Under the pieces are notes generated by a model. It saw only the letters and a program-made list of their open reading frames with translations. It searched no databases and had not been told where the DNA came from. This document shows positions 1-9,000 of a stretch of 32,292 nucleotides of DNA, piece after piece (position 1 is the stretch's first letter; each line of letters begins with the position of its first letter). This stretch comes from Agitococcus sp. (GTDB lineage: Bacteria; Pseudomonadota; Gammaproteobacteria; Pseudomonadales; Moraxellaceae): positions 1 to 32,292 of the forward strand of contig JAUSLJ010000030.1 in assembly GCA_030646715.1 (NCBI GenBank). The letters run 5' to 3'. The position numbers and the translations under genes were made by a program.

Positions 1-121
1 ACGCGAAATCTATAAATCCTCATTATTGCATGGTGCTTCGGTATTTCAGACCAAAGAACAAGATGTCACCGACAACGCCACTCACTTCGTCAATGAAGTC
101 AGAAAAATTATTGGAGTTTGA
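1..121 (+). CDS. parA: C-terminal end of ParA-type partition ATPase (partial)
   Basis: The reading frame is open from the window edge and ends in TGA at 119-121. The visible tail contains REIYKSSLLHGASVFQ followed by DNATHFVNEVRKIIGV, which resembles the C-terminus of type Ia ParA/SopA partition ATPases. The Walker motifs would lie upstream, outside the window. The stop codon sits 2 nt before the ATG of a clear ParB gene, and a ParA gene directly upstream of ParB is the standard par operon layout. The identification therefore rests mainly on context plus the short tail. Confidence 0.7.
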   Translation, partial: REIYKSSLLHGASVFQTKEQDVTDNATHFVNEVRKIIGV

Positions 122-123
122 AC

Positions 124-1107
124 ATGGTCGCAGCAAAAGACTTCAAAGGTGGTTTAAAGCCTAGATCTACGGGCTCCTCCGCTGCTCGTGTATCTTGGGG
201 TGATGAAGAGTTATTAGGGAAGTTGGGGGTTCTCAAAGAAATTCCAAAAAATAAAATATCGCCCGATCCCCTGCAACCGCGTAAAGTCATTGACCCAGAA
301 GCTTTGGCAGAGTTAACACAGTCGCTCGAAGAGCACGGTATGTTGCAGCCTATTCTTGTTGTTGAAAGCGAAACAGGAATTGGTCAATATAAAATTCTTG
401 CTGGTGAAAGACGCTGGCGAGCGGCGATGGCTTCAGACAAAATTCAGATTATTCCTGTTATTGTCCGTAGCGATTTGACCAATGAGTTGCGTATCTTATT
501 GGCGCAAATTGCAGAGAACATCCACCGTCAAAACATGAACCCCTTAGAAACGGCAACGGCATATAAACGTATTTATGAAGCGGTTAACCACAATCAAGAT
601 GAAGCGGCAAAGCTATTGGGGATATCGAAGTCCCGCTTGTGCCAAGTGCTTGCTGTCGATGATGCGCCTGCTAAAGTTAAAGCACTGGTTGAAACTGGCG
701 TTACCTCCGATGTTAATGTCGTTGCTGGTTTAAGTGTATTGACAGACTTGAATGCATCCAAAGCAGAAGAGCTGATGGACAAGGCTAAAAAAGGTGAAAT
801 TAAAGGAGTTGGACTGAGAACAGCCGTAAAAGATACCGTTCGAGAAGAAAAAGCTAATCTCAAGCAAAAGCGTGGCGAGAGTTCTTTAACTGCTCAAGCA
901 GTGGACTCAACTAAAGTAACGACCACCCTTCTTCCTGTTTCGGAGACAGCAGAAGTCAAAGCAAATGTGAATGAAGTATTGAACGTACAATTGGAAAGAA
1001 ACCTTGTCGATGAGCTAGTCAACTTTTTACAAGCTATTGAAAATAAAGAGTCCAATGGTGTGGTTAGTCGTTTTTTATTGGCTATTAGTGCTGCTAAATC
1101 AGCTTAA
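124..1107 (+). CDS. parB: ParB-family plasmid partition protein
   Basis: A 327-residue DNA-binding partition protein that should bind a centromere site and be positioned by the ParA ATPase. The N-terminal ParB/sulfiredoxin-like domain is visible as LQPRKVIDPEALAEL, HGMLQPILV, the signature GERRWRAA and then AENIHRQNMNPLETA. A helix-turn-helix follows in EAAKLLGISKSRLCQVL. The C-terminal ~70 residues would be the dimerisation part. A TTG in frame at 118 is possible, but GGAG at 113-116 is correctly spaced (7 nt) for the ATG at 124, so I chose that. It forms an operon with the upstream ParA tail. A KorB-operator-like palindrome about 870 bp downstream (1973-2018) is a candidate binding site. 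An IS remnant abuts its 3' end, but the C-terminus looks natural. Confidence 0.9.
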   Translation: MVAAKDFKGGLKPRSTGSSAARVSWGDEELLGKLGVLKEIPKNKISPDPLQPRKVIDPEALAELTQSLEEHGMLQPILVVESETGIGQYKILAGERRWRAAMASDKIQIIPVIVRSDLTNELRILLAQIAENIHRQNMNPLETATAYKRIYEAVNHNQDEAAKLLGISKSRLCQVLAVDDAPAKVKALVETGVTSDVNVVAGLSVLTDLNASKAEELMDKAKKGEIKGVGLRTAVKDTVREEKANLKQKRGESSLTAQAVDSTKVTTTLLPVSETAEVKANVNEVLNVQLERNLVDELVNFLQAIENKESNGVVSRFLLAISAAKSA

Positions 1108-1742
1108 ACAACCGCTCCACAATCCAACGCTGAGGCACCACAAACGTATGCAACTCACTGCGCTTGGCAATTTGCACGGATGCCCCCAGCATAGTGTGTA
1201 TGGCCTCCGCAAAAGGTTCACCTGTGTAACCGCCATCCGCCAGTACACTGGTTACGTCCGTCAAGCTGCTTTTACGGGCAGATAACGCCTGAAGCACCCC
1301 TTGGCGATCCGTCACATCTGCCGTCGTCACAGCTATTGCATGAGGAAATCCCTGCGTATCTACGGCTATATGCCGCTTGATGCCTGATACTTTCTTGCCT
1401 GCGTCTAACCCTTCTGGGGTTTGCCGTGTCTGTGTTCTTCACGCTCTGCGCGCCCACGATCAAGAGCGTCGGCGTGGCGTTGCTCCCCAGTGCTTCGCGG
1501 GCCTCCCCAACCACAGTTTTTAATGCCTGCTCCAGCAGGCTTGATTCCGTTTCCGACGGGTTCTCGCTCCACAGTTTGAAATAGTAGTACACGGTGCTTT
1601 TCTTCGGAAATTCGCTGGGCAACATGTCCCACTGACAACCATTCTTCAGCAGGTACAGCACAGCATAAAACACATCATTAGTTCGTTGTCTCGTGTTTAC
1701 GTGGTCTCTCGGGCGACGATTATGCGGGTGACAGGCGAAGTA
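1094..1742 (-). pseudogene. IS5-family transposase remnant, frameshifted and truncated at both ends
   Basis: Two overlapping minus frames together encode an IS5-family DDE transposase. The upstream frame contains NDVFYAVLYLLKNGCQWDML and STVYYYFKLWSE, then TLLIVGAQSVKNTDTA. The downstream frame contains GKKVSGIKRHIAVDTQG, DGGYTGEPFAEAI and IAKRSELHTFVVPQRWIVER. The frames separate just after NTDTA, at a CCCC run near 1425, and one base must be skipped to continue. The frame opens after a stop at 1743-1745 with no recognisable N-terminus. The C-terminus stops at ERLF, which runs straight into the end of parB. No terminal inverted repeats were found. I read it as a dead fragment rather than a programmed frameshift. 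Confidence 0.85.
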
Positions 1743-1745
1743 TCA

Positions 1746-1972
1746 GTTTCAAAATAACGCCAGCCCCCGTTTTGGCTCACTCTCCGTATTGATGCGATTG
1801 ATAAAAGTTAAAACCAATCATCAAGCTATGGCATTACAACAGATGCTGGGGCTACATGGTTAACACGATAAGCCTTATGATCTTTGCAAATCTCATTCAA
1901 TCAAAAAACGTACGACAGTGCCTTGCAAATTAAGCGGAAACGATAGAACTTGTTAGGCTGGCAGAGCTTTAT
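1746..1972. other. intergenic stretch, no gene recognised
   Basis: Non-coding sequence between the IS remnant and the long palindrome. No open frame of meaningful length, RNA gene or hairpin with a T-tract is seen. It may include the lost IS end or old plasmid backbone. Confidence 0.5.
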
Positions 1973-2018
1973 ATGTAATCAGGCACAATTTAGCATGCTA
2001 AATTGTGCCTGATTACAT
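1973..2018. promoter_or_regulatory. 46-bp perfect palindrome with KorB-operator-like core; candidate ParB site
   Basis: Bases 1973-2018 form a perfect inverted repeat with 23-bp arms and no spacer. The core AATTTAGCATGCTAAATT (1987-2004) recurs as an isolated 18-bp palindrome at 32043-32060, near the other end of the window. The inner TTTAGC..GCTAAA is the same as both half-sites of the known RK2 KorB operator (TTTAGCSGCTAAA), with AT replacing the single central base. KorB is a ParB-family protein, and parB lies just upstream here. A centromere (parS) or repressor operator is the best reading. A terminator hairpin is the main alternative, but no T-run follows. Confidence 0.55.
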
Positions 2019-2043
2019 TAAATCGAATAAAGGCCAAACTATA

Positions 2044-2071
2044 TTGACAATGAAGTCGGCCAACCTATAAT
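2044..2071 (+). promoter_or_regulatory. consensus sigma70 promoter for the MaoC-SDR-ACAD operon
   Basis: TTGACA (2044-2049) and TATAAT (2066-2071), both exact consensus hexamers, are separated by 16 bp. The expected start site is near 2078, immediately before the palindromic operator at 2085-2102. The first downstream gene begins at 2362, so the transcript would have a leader of roughly 280 nt. Confidence 0.75.
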
Positions 2072-2084
2072 CCAAGTGTCCATA

Positions 2085-2102
2085 TTTGGTCTAACGACCA
2101 AA
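2085..2102. promoter_or_regulatory. operator TTTGGTC-N4-GACCAAA (site A)
   Basis: A perfect palindrome with 7-bp arms and spacer TAAC, placed 13 bp after the -10 box of the promoter at 2044-2071. This is a typical repressor position. Related palindromes occur at 17277, 17310, 24835 and 24970. Its size and symmetry fit a TetR-family dimer. Confidence 0.7.
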
Positions 2103-2361
2103 AGCCGCCTGACCATAACTATACTGTAAAGGATGAAACCGATATTGACCCAACGTAAAGTATTTGTTGCGGGTGTTGGAGCGTTTCCCTTTGTTAAAAG
2201 CCCCCCTTGGGGAGAAACGGGTTTCGCACAATGTGATGAGTGAGCGGCTCAGTAGACGCACGGCAAGTACAAGGTGTTCAATTGCCTGACAACACAATTT
2301 AAGACTTGGCGATGCCTGTCTATATCGTCAGCAAGCCTAGTTATTTACAGGAATCATTAAC
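2103..2361. other. long 5' leader upstream of the MaoC operon, no gene recognised
   Basis: About 260 nt between operator A and the first ATG. A 68-codon open frame on the minus strand resembles no family I recognise and has no clear ribosome binding site. No riboswitch-like structure is evident by eye. It could hold a second, undetected promoter or simply be a leftover of rearrangement. Confidence 0.4.
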
Positions 2362-2805
2362 ATGATTGATAAAAAGCATATTGGTAAAACTTTTCCGTCA
2401 CATACTGTCGAAGTTGAAAAAGGACGCTTACGTTTTTTCGCCAAAGCAATTGGCGAAACCAACCCTGTGTATTTTGATGAAATCTCTGCGCAAGCCGCTG
2501 GTTATCCATCGTTACTTGTTCCTCTAACATTTTTATTTAGCTTAGACTTAGAGCGACCAAACCCCTTTCAATGGCTAAGTGAGTTAAATCTATCGTTAGG
2601 CCGTATTCTGCATGGCTCACAATCGTTTTGTTATCATACCCCGAGCTATGCGGGTGATGTACTGACGTTTAGCACGCAAATTACTGATATTTATGATAAA
2701 AAAAATGGCGCGCTTGATTTTATTGTCACCAAAACGGTGGTGAGTAATCAAGCGGGTGTACACATTGCCGATTTAAACAATGTTATTGTGCAACGTAACG
2801 GTTAA
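2362..2805 (+). CDS. MaoC-like hydratase, N-terminal-type (non-catalytic) hot-dog subunit
   Basis: A 147-residue single hot-dog domain of the MaoC_dehydrat_N / FAS1-like dehydratase type. The conserved start IGKTFPSHTVEVEKGRLRFF is followed by FAKAIGETNPVYFDE. Where the catalytic hydratase has D-x4-H, this protein has ETNPVY, so it lacks the catalytic Asp/His. Such subunits normally pair with a catalytic MaoC partner, as in mycobacterial HadA-HadB or ChsH1-ChsH2 (family knowledge). That partner lies 9 nt downstream. The pair would hydrate a 2-enoyl-CoA to a 3-hydroxyacyl-CoA in the cytoplasm. It is the first gene of an operon with an SDR and an acyl-CoA dehydrogenase, under the operator-bearing promoter at 2044-2102. 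Confidence 0.82.
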   Translation: MIDKKHIGKTFPSHTVEVEKGRLRFFAKAIGETNPVYFDEISAQAAGYPSLLVPLTFLFSLDLERPNPFQWLSELNLSLGRILHGSQSFCYHTPSYAGDVLTFSTQITDIYDKKNGALDFIVTKTVVSNQAGVHIADLNNVIVQRNG

Positions 2806-2814
2806 GGAATTATC

Positions 2815-3228
2815 ATGACACTACATTATGACGAGCTTGAAATTGATCAGGATTTGCCTGAGTTGATATTACCCCCCATTAGTCGCACCACCTTAGCACT
2901 ATTTGCAGGGGCTTCTGGCGACCATAATCCCATTCATATTGACCTTGATTTTGCTCGTGCTGTTGGTATGTCCGATGTCTTTGCTCACGGAATGTTATCC
3001 ATGGCGTATTTAGGTCGCCTGCTGACACAATGGGTGGCTCAACCGCAAATCAAACAATTTAACGTCCGTTTTGCCGACATTACCCTCTTAGGCGATGTCC
3101 CGTGTTGTACGGGTAAAATCGTTGAAAAACAAGACATAAACGGCGAAAAATGCATTAAAGTCAAGATTCAAGTGGCCAATCAACAAGGTCAGGTCAAAAT
3201 CGTGGGAGATGCTCTGATTGCCTGTTGA
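2815..3228 (+). CDS. MaoC-like enoyl-CoA hydratase, catalytic subunit
   Basis: A 137-residue MaoC hot-dog protein with the hydratase-2 motif GASGDHNPIHIDLDFA. The catalytic pair would be Asp36 and His41. Then comes GMSDVFAHGMLSMAYLG, the typical hot-dog central helix. It starts 9 nt after the preceding subunit, and AAGGAATT before the ATG serves as ribosome binding site. Together the two proteins should form a heteromeric (R)-specific enoyl-CoA hydratase. The fixed order inactive-half then active-half mirrors the two halves of eukaryotic hydratase 2. The acyl substrate cannot be read from the sequence. Confidence 0.87.
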   Translation: MTLHYDELEIDQDLPELILPPISRTTLALFAGASGDHNPIHIDLDFARAVGMSDVFAHGMLSMAYLGRLLTQWVAQPQIKQFNVRFADITLLGDVPCCTGKIVEKQDINGEKCIKVKIQVANQQGQVKIVGDALIAC

Positions 3229-3281
3229 ACTCGCGGGCATTCACCCCCCCCCTTAGCAACGTCATTTAATGAGGATCTTTG

Positions 3282-4109
3282 ATGCAAAATTTAACAGGTA
3301 AAGTAGCCCTAGTCACAGGTTCTGGTCGTGGTATTGGCCGTTCTATCGCGCTTAAATTAGCCAAACACGGCGCACGAGTAGTGGTCAATGATTTAGACAT
3401 CGCCCTTGCCGAGGAAGTTGTGGCTATCATTCAAAGCCTAGGCGGTGAAGCTATCGCCTGTGTTGGTAGTGTCACAGAAGTGGGATTTGCCGAGCGTTTT
3501 GTCAACACGGCGATGACGCACTTTCAGGGTTTAGATATTATTGTCAATAATGCGGGTTATACATGGGATAACGTCATTCAAAAAATGACCGACGAACAGT
3601 GGGACGCTATGTTGGATGTACATGTTAAAGCCCCATTTCGTATTTTGCGTGCCGCACAACCTATTATCCGTCATCTCAGTAAGGCCGAAGCCGAGGCAGG
3701 CAAAGAAATCTTTCGTAAAGTCGTTAACATTTCGTCTATTGCAGGTTTGGGCGGCAATGCAGGACAAGCCAACTACTCCGCAGGCAAAGCAGGTGTAGTG
3801 GGCTTGACGTTGGCTTTAGCGAAAGAATGGGGGCGTATGAAGGTGAATGTCAACTGTGTTGCGTTTGGTTTTATTAAAACGCGCTTAACCGAGTCAACCG
3901 CTGATGGTGATGCCACTGTCAATATTGAAGGGCGTGATATTAAGGTAGGCATTAACCCCAGTTTAGCCAAAATGTTTGAGCAGTCAATTCCTTTAGGTCG
4001 TGCAGGTACACCCGACGAAGCGGCGGATGCGGTGTATTTGCTGTGCTTGCCCGAGTCCAACTACATTAGCGGTCAAACACTGGTTTGTGGTGGTGGCATC
4101 AGTATTTAA
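3282..4109 (+). CDS. short-chain dehydrogenase/reductase (3-hydroxyacyl-CoA dehydrogenase or FabG-like)
   Basis: A 275-residue classical SDR. The NAD(P)-binding TGSGRGIG is at residues 12-19, NNAG at 89-92, and the catalytic Ser151/152, Tyr165 and Lys169 sit in SSIAGLGGNAGQANYSAGKA. Asp37 after the second strand suggests NAD(H) preference. The ATG at 3282 is preferred over the in-frame TTG at 3279 because GAGG at 3271-3274 is well spaced for it. The length and the insert around residues 130-145 resemble SDRs that oxidise 3-hydroxyacyl-CoA. This fits the product of the MaoC pair just upstream. The 53-nt gap before it contains a run of nine C (3244-3252). Confidence 0.88.
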   Translation: MQNLTGKVALVTGSGRGIGRSIALKLAKHGARVVVNDLDIALAEEVVAIIQSLGGEAIACVGSVTEVGFAERFVNTAMTHFQGLDIIVNNAGYTWDNVIQKMTDEQWDAMLDVHVKAPFRILRAAQPIIRHLSKAEAEAGKEIFRKVVNISSIAGLGGNAGQANYSAGKAGVVGLTLALAKEWGRMKVNVNCVAFGFIKTRLTESTADGDATVNIEGRDIKVGINPSLAKMFEQSIPLGRAGTPDEAADAVYLLCLPESNYISGQTLVCGGGISI

Positions 4110-4171
4110 TCGTACAGGGAGGACTGTTTGCTCCTCTTCTCTTTTTTATTATTATTCAATGGGTTCTCAAT

Positions 4172-5317
4172 ATGAATCACTCAACCTCTGCATGGATGAA
4201 TGCTGATCTCGAACTGTACCGCGATAATGTCCGTCGCTTTGTGCGTACCGAAATTGCTGCCCACGAAAACAAATGGCGAGAACAACAATACGTTGACCGC
4301 AATGTATGGAGGAAAGCTGGTGAGCTGGGCGTTTTGCTGGCAGATATTCCCGAGGAATACGGTGGCAGTGGCGGCAATTATGCACACATGGCGGTTCTAT
4401 TTGAAGAGTTGGCCTATGCTGGCGATCGTGCTTTTGGTGTCTCCGTACATGCGATTGTCGCGCATTATCTGTTAAACCAAGGAACTGAAGCACAAAAACT
4501 AAAATATTTACCGTTATTAGCTTCAGGTGAAATGGTGGGCGCAATTGCCATGACCGAGCCAGGTGCGGGTTCTGACTTACAAGGCATACGCACCACCGCT
4601 GTCCGTGATGGCGATGCGTATGTGATTAACGGCTCAAAAATATTTATTTCTAATGGCTATCATGCGGATATTGTTCTTGTAGTTGCCAAAACAGATCCTG
4701 CGGCTGGTTCAAAAGGCGTGTCGCTGTTATTGTTAGAAACCAAGAACGCAACAGGCTTTAAAGTAGGACGCATCTTAGAGAAACTAGGTCAAAAAGGCCA
4801 AGATACCTGTGAGTTGTTTTTTGATGATGTGCGTGTACCTGCCGAAAATATACTGGGCGGCATTGAAGGCAAAGGCTTTTATCATTTAATGTCTGAACTG
4901 CCCTATGAGCGCACTATGCTGGGTATTGGCGCATTAGGTGCTGTTGAACGAGCATTGGACTTAACGATTAGCTATACCAAAGACCGTAAAGCCTTTGGTA
5001 AATCGTTATTTGATATGCAAAACACACGCTTCAAACTGGCTGAATTAAAAGCACAAGCGGTTATTGGTCGCGTATTTATAGATAACTGTATTCAACGCAT
5101 GATTGACGGCCAAATGGACACGGTGACCGCTTCTATTGCCAAATTATGGTTAAGTGAGCTTGAGTGTAAAATCATGGACGAATGTCTACAATTTTTTGGC
5201 GGTTATGGCTATATGCTCGAATACCCTATTACGCAAATGTATGCCGATGCCCGCGTACAACGTATTTACGGTGGTACGAGTGAAATTATGAAAGAAATCA
5301 TTGCCCGTTCCTTGTAA
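4172..5317 (+). CDS. acyl-CoA dehydrogenase (long-chain / isovaleryl type active site)
   Basis: A 381-residue FAD-dependent acyl-CoA dehydrogenase. Recognised parts are AMTEPGAGSDLQGIRTTA (FAD/substrate binding), DRKAFGKSLFDMQNTRFKLA, and the C-terminal GGYGYMLEYPI..RIYGGTSEIMKEII. The usual C-terminal catalytic Glu of medium-chain enzymes is Gly here (YGGT). Instead Glu246 in SELPYERTML lies where LCAD and isovaleryl-CoA dehydrogenase carry their base. The open frame extends upstream to 4085, overlapping the SDR, but ATG 4172 gives the normal N-terminus. Its ribosome binding site is weak. It closes the MaoC-MaoC-SDR operon, so the four genes make acyl-CoA to 3-ketoacyl-CoA, lacking only a thiolase. 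Confidence 0.9.
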   Translation: MNHSTSAWMNADLELYRDNVRRFVRTEIAAHENKWREQQYVDRNVWRKAGELGVLLADIPEEYGGSGGNYAHMAVLFEELAYAGDRAFGVSVHAIVAHYLLNQGTEAQKLKYLPLLASGEMVGAIAMTEPGAGSDLQGIRTTAVRDGDAYVINGSKIFISNGYHADIVLVVAKTDPAAGSKGVSLLLLETKNATGFKVGRILEKLGQKGQDTCELFFDDVRVPAENILGGIEGKGFYHLMSELPYERTMLGIGALGAVERALDLTISYTKDRKAFGKSLFDMQNTRFKLAELKAQAVIGRVFIDNCIQRMIDGQMDTVTASIAKLWLSELECKIMDECLQFFGGYGYMLEYPITQMYADARVQRIYGGTSEIMKEIIARSL

Positions 5318-5370
5318 ACTTACGGCCCTCAAACGACCTTAACTATACTACATTCATATAGCCAACTAAA

Positions 5371-6000
5371 TCATGGCAGCATGGCGAGTCGTATGAAAGA
5401 CTGTCGTGCTGCTGTTTCAATGTGTTGACAGCATGGCATAGCTTCACTGTGACGTGAAAAGTGAAGCATCAGTCCATGTAATTGTGCGATAGTCAGTGTA
5501 GCGCGTAGTTTACACTCCGATACAGGCATACACGGCTCTAGTCCATAAATCAACTTGAAAATTTCTTTATGCTCACGCACTTGCACACGCTCAACCAACC
5601 GTGCCGCAAAGGGCATTCGATTGGCCAATGCCCATATTTCAGCATAAATACCATAAGTTTCGGGACGCCTAATCTCTAGCAACAACATATCCATAATGGC
5701 TATAAAACGTTCTTGATGCGTTTTTTCTGTCATTGACTGAATTAAATCCGCAATCGACCGTTGATAACTATCTAATACATAACTCAATAACGCTTCAACT
5801 AATAGCTCTTTGCTTTTATAATAGTGCTGTACAGTACTAAGGCTAATCTGAAGATACGTCGCTACCCCACGCATAGATAAACCTGCATAACCCTTAGTCG
5901 CCAATATGCGATGTGCCGCAAATAATATTTCTTGGGCACGAATAAGCCCCTTATCTGTTGTGAAGGAAGGCTTTTCGCTCAATACTACCTTAATACTCAT
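5371..6000 (-). CDS. TetR-family transcriptional regulator
   Basis: A 209-residue TetR-type repressor. The N-terminal HTH is clear: AQEILFAAHRILATKGYAGLSMRGVATYLQISLSTVQHYYKSKELLVEALL at about residues 22-72. The remaining helical ligand domain is not assignable. It is convergent with the acyl-CoA dehydrogenase (53 nt between stops) and lies downstream of the RND gene on the same strand. An inverted repeat in its 86-bp upstream gap (6023-6066) separates it from the pump operon and may be a terminator or its own operator. Its targets are unknown. Confidence 0.88.
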   Translation of the reverse strand: MSIKVVLSEKPSFTTDKGLIRAQEILFAAHRILATKGYAGLSMRGVATYLQISLSTVQHYYKSKELLVEALLSYVLDSYQRSIADLIQSMTEKTHQERFIAIMDMLLLEIRRPETYGIYAEIWALANRMPFAARLVERVQVREHKEIFKLIYGLEPCMPVSECKLRATLTIAQLHGLMLHFSRHSEAMPCCQHIETAARQSFIRLAMLP

Positions 6001-6022
6001 GAATATTTACTCTCATTAAATA

Positions 6023-6066
6023 CCTCGTGTTGATATAGCTTTCAGTTAACACGAGGCGTAAATTGG
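6023..6066. promoter_or_regulatory. inverted repeat CCTCGTGTT...AACACGAGG between the RND gene and TetR
   Basis: Perfect 9-bp arms (6023-6031 and 6058-6066) are separated by 26 bp. Read on the minus strand it follows the RND stop and precedes the TetR start. There is no T-run next to either arm, so it could be an imperfect terminator or a split operator. Confidence 0.45.
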
Positions 6067-6086
6067 TGTTTTTAACGGTTTTTTGT

Positions 6087-9000
6087 TTACAAAGCCCCCG
6101 CCTTAGCTTCCTTTCTGCGTAATAATATTAGCAGTAACAAGGGAATAACTATCAAGGTTAACAGTGTCGCTGCCACGGTACCAAAAATAAGAGAAATTGC
6201 TAAGCCACTAAACAAGGGGTCGGTGAGCATAATTGCACTGCCCAAGACAATGGCTAACGCGGTTAATAAAATGGGTCGCAAGCGTACAGCACCCGCCGCC
6301 AAAATAGCGTCACGCAAAGGCATACCCTGTTGACGATACTCCAGTACAAAATCAATAATTAACAAAGAGTTACGTATTACCACACCTGCTAGGGCAATAA
6401 CACCGATCATTGACGTTGCCGAAAACTGTGCCTGCATTAGCCAATGTCCCGGAAATACCCCAACTAAGCCCAAAGGAATGGCTGCCATCGCCACAATCGG
6501 GATGCTTATTGACTGATAATAGGCGACTAAAATTAAAAAGATAAAGACAATAGAAATACCCAATGCACCTGTCATATCACGATAGGTATCTAACATTTGC
6601 CGTTGTGAACCGTCCCACAATAAAACATAGCCTTTGGCACTATCCACTTGTTGAGGTGTTAAACGCATATTGCCTGTACTTAGTTGACTACCATCGGATA
6701 ACCTGAGACCGTCTAAGCGTTTATCGAGGGCAAGCACCGCATAAGCGGGTGCTGTTTGGCGCATCTCACCCAAGACATAACTGACTCGCTCGCCGTTTTT
6801 ACGCTGAATAGGTCTATCGGTCAAGCCTGAGGTGAGAGTCACTAAGGTCGATAGTGGCACACGTAGCCCTTGCTTGTTGGTGATATATACCCGTGATAAC
6901 AATGTTAAATCCGGTTGATGTCGCCGTGGAATGACCAATCGGATAGGCACTGGAATTTTTTCCCCCACAAGATGCGCTTGCCCAAGATACTCACCTTCTA
7001 AAAAACGGTGCAATGTAATGGCAACCTCGGTCGTTGTTAGGCCAGACAAGGCGGCTTTTGCACTGTCCACAACCAATAGTTGTTGTTGTACGTTAACGGG
7101 TTCAGAACTATTCACCTCGGCCACATCCCACGTTTGTTGAAACACTTGGCGTACTTGTGTGGAAATCCCACGCAGCATTGTGGGGTTTGAACCATAAATT
7201 TCAGCCAAAATAGTCGAGCGAACAGGCGGGCCTGGGGCATCTTCTAATAATTGGATAACTGAATGAGGAAACGCGGCAGCAACTGCTTGCAACGGTGGTC
7301 TTAACTCGCGCACTATTTGCATAGAGCTACTATCGCGTTGATGTTTATCGCGTAAGTTAACTCGAATTTCGGCAATGTTTTCGCCTGTTATCTCGGCATT
7401 GCCACGCAACAAACTACTAAAATCGACAATGCCAGGTTGCCCGAGCCATACTTGGTAGTTACTTACTTGTGGATGACGGCGTATAACGTCCGCCATCGCG
7501 CGAGTAAGGCGATCTGTTTCTTCTAATGGCGCAGTCTCTGGTAATTTAATGGTGATGTTAAACGTATTTTTGTTATTCAATGGCATCATCGTCATTTCGA
7601 CACCAAACCATGATTGTGGGCCACTCGTGCCTGCGGGTCGAATAAATTGCCATAACGGCTGAAATAATGACAATAGAATTAAGCCTATCACGCCTACAAA
7701 GCACCAACGTCGCCATATCGTATTATCAATAAATGGCTTTAGTAATCGCTGATAGTACATTTCTAAACGGTTTACGCGTGGTATGTGGCTTATTGTACCT
7801 GCTTCATGATGATAGGATTCATTGGCAGGATGCACACTTAACCAACGGTACGCTGCCCACGGCACAACGGTATAAGCCACAAATAACGAACTCGCCATAG
7901 CCACAGGCACGCTAAAAGCAATGGGATAAAAATACTCGCCCGACATGCCCGTCACCGCTAATAACGAGCCAAATACCAAGATAACCGCCAGTGTTGCTAA
8001 ATTCGTTGGATTACCAACTTCACCTGCGGCATTGATTGTTGTTAGACGTTTATTTAAAGCGGCACCTGTCATGGCATAATGACGGTGAATATTTTCAATC
8101 ACGACAATGGCATCATCTACCAACAAGCCTAACGATAAAATCAATGCAAACAACGAGACCCGATTAATCGTTAGCCCTGCCATCCACGCAATGCCAAGGG
8201 TCAGTGCCAAGACTAACGGCACGCTCATCCCCACAATGAAGGCTTCTTTACGCCCCAAAAAAACTAAAGTAACACAAAAAACAGAAAAAATAGCAATCAT
8301 GAGATGTTCTATTAGACCATTAACGGTGTCATTAGCCACGCTACCGTCATTGCGTGTCACCACGACTTCAACACCATTAGGGATAAAGTTGGCCTTCATA
8401 CGGTCAATACGTGCCAACACTTGATTAGCTACTTCGACGGCATTTGTGCCGCGCTGTTTGGCGATAGCCAACGTTACAGCGGGCATATCTGCTTCTAGCA
8501 TATGACTGTAACGCACATCAGCCACCCCAAAACCTAAACGACTGGCCGTCTTGCGTTCGGTATTCACACCATCGACGACATCGGCTACATCAGACAAATA
8601 AATTAACCGATGATGATCATTGCCTATAATAATGCGTCCTACGTCATTGGCAGACTTTAAAAAGCCATTTAGAAAAACCTGTTGCGTTTGGCCTTGTAGC
8701 ACGGTCGCTCCCAAAGGCAAAGAGATATTGGCCGCTAACAATAAGGAACGTGCCTGATCTAAGCTAACACCGTAACTTTGCATCCGCTCTGGATCTAACT
8801 CCACTCGAATTTCTCGATCGCGTCCACCTTGCACATAAGCCGCTGATACAGAGGGTAAGGAATGTACCCCTTCAAGTAAGCGATCTGCTAAGCGTTTGAG
8901 TGCATCATCATCGTATGTTTGTGAAGCCAATGTCACCGTGACAATGGGTACATCGTCTACATTCATGCTCCGAATTAACGGCAAACTCACGTTAGGTGGC

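Noticed and set aside
1400-1440. Programmed frameshift in the IS5-family transposase
   Set aside because: There is no A-rich slippery heptamer; the shift is +1 at a CCCC run, and both ends of the gene are already lost.
1945-1965. GTTAGGC word as half of an integron attC site
   Set aside because: No paired inverse core and no attC-like imperfect palindrome nearby.
2091-2297. 68-codon minus-strand frame in the leader of the MaoC operon
   Set aside because: No ribosome binding site, no family resemblance, and it overlaps the predicted operator.
4117-4152. GGAGGA...TCCTC followed by T-rich sequence as a terminator between SDR and ACAD
   Set aside because: The stem is only 5 bp, the T-run is not adjacent, and the two genes fit one operon.
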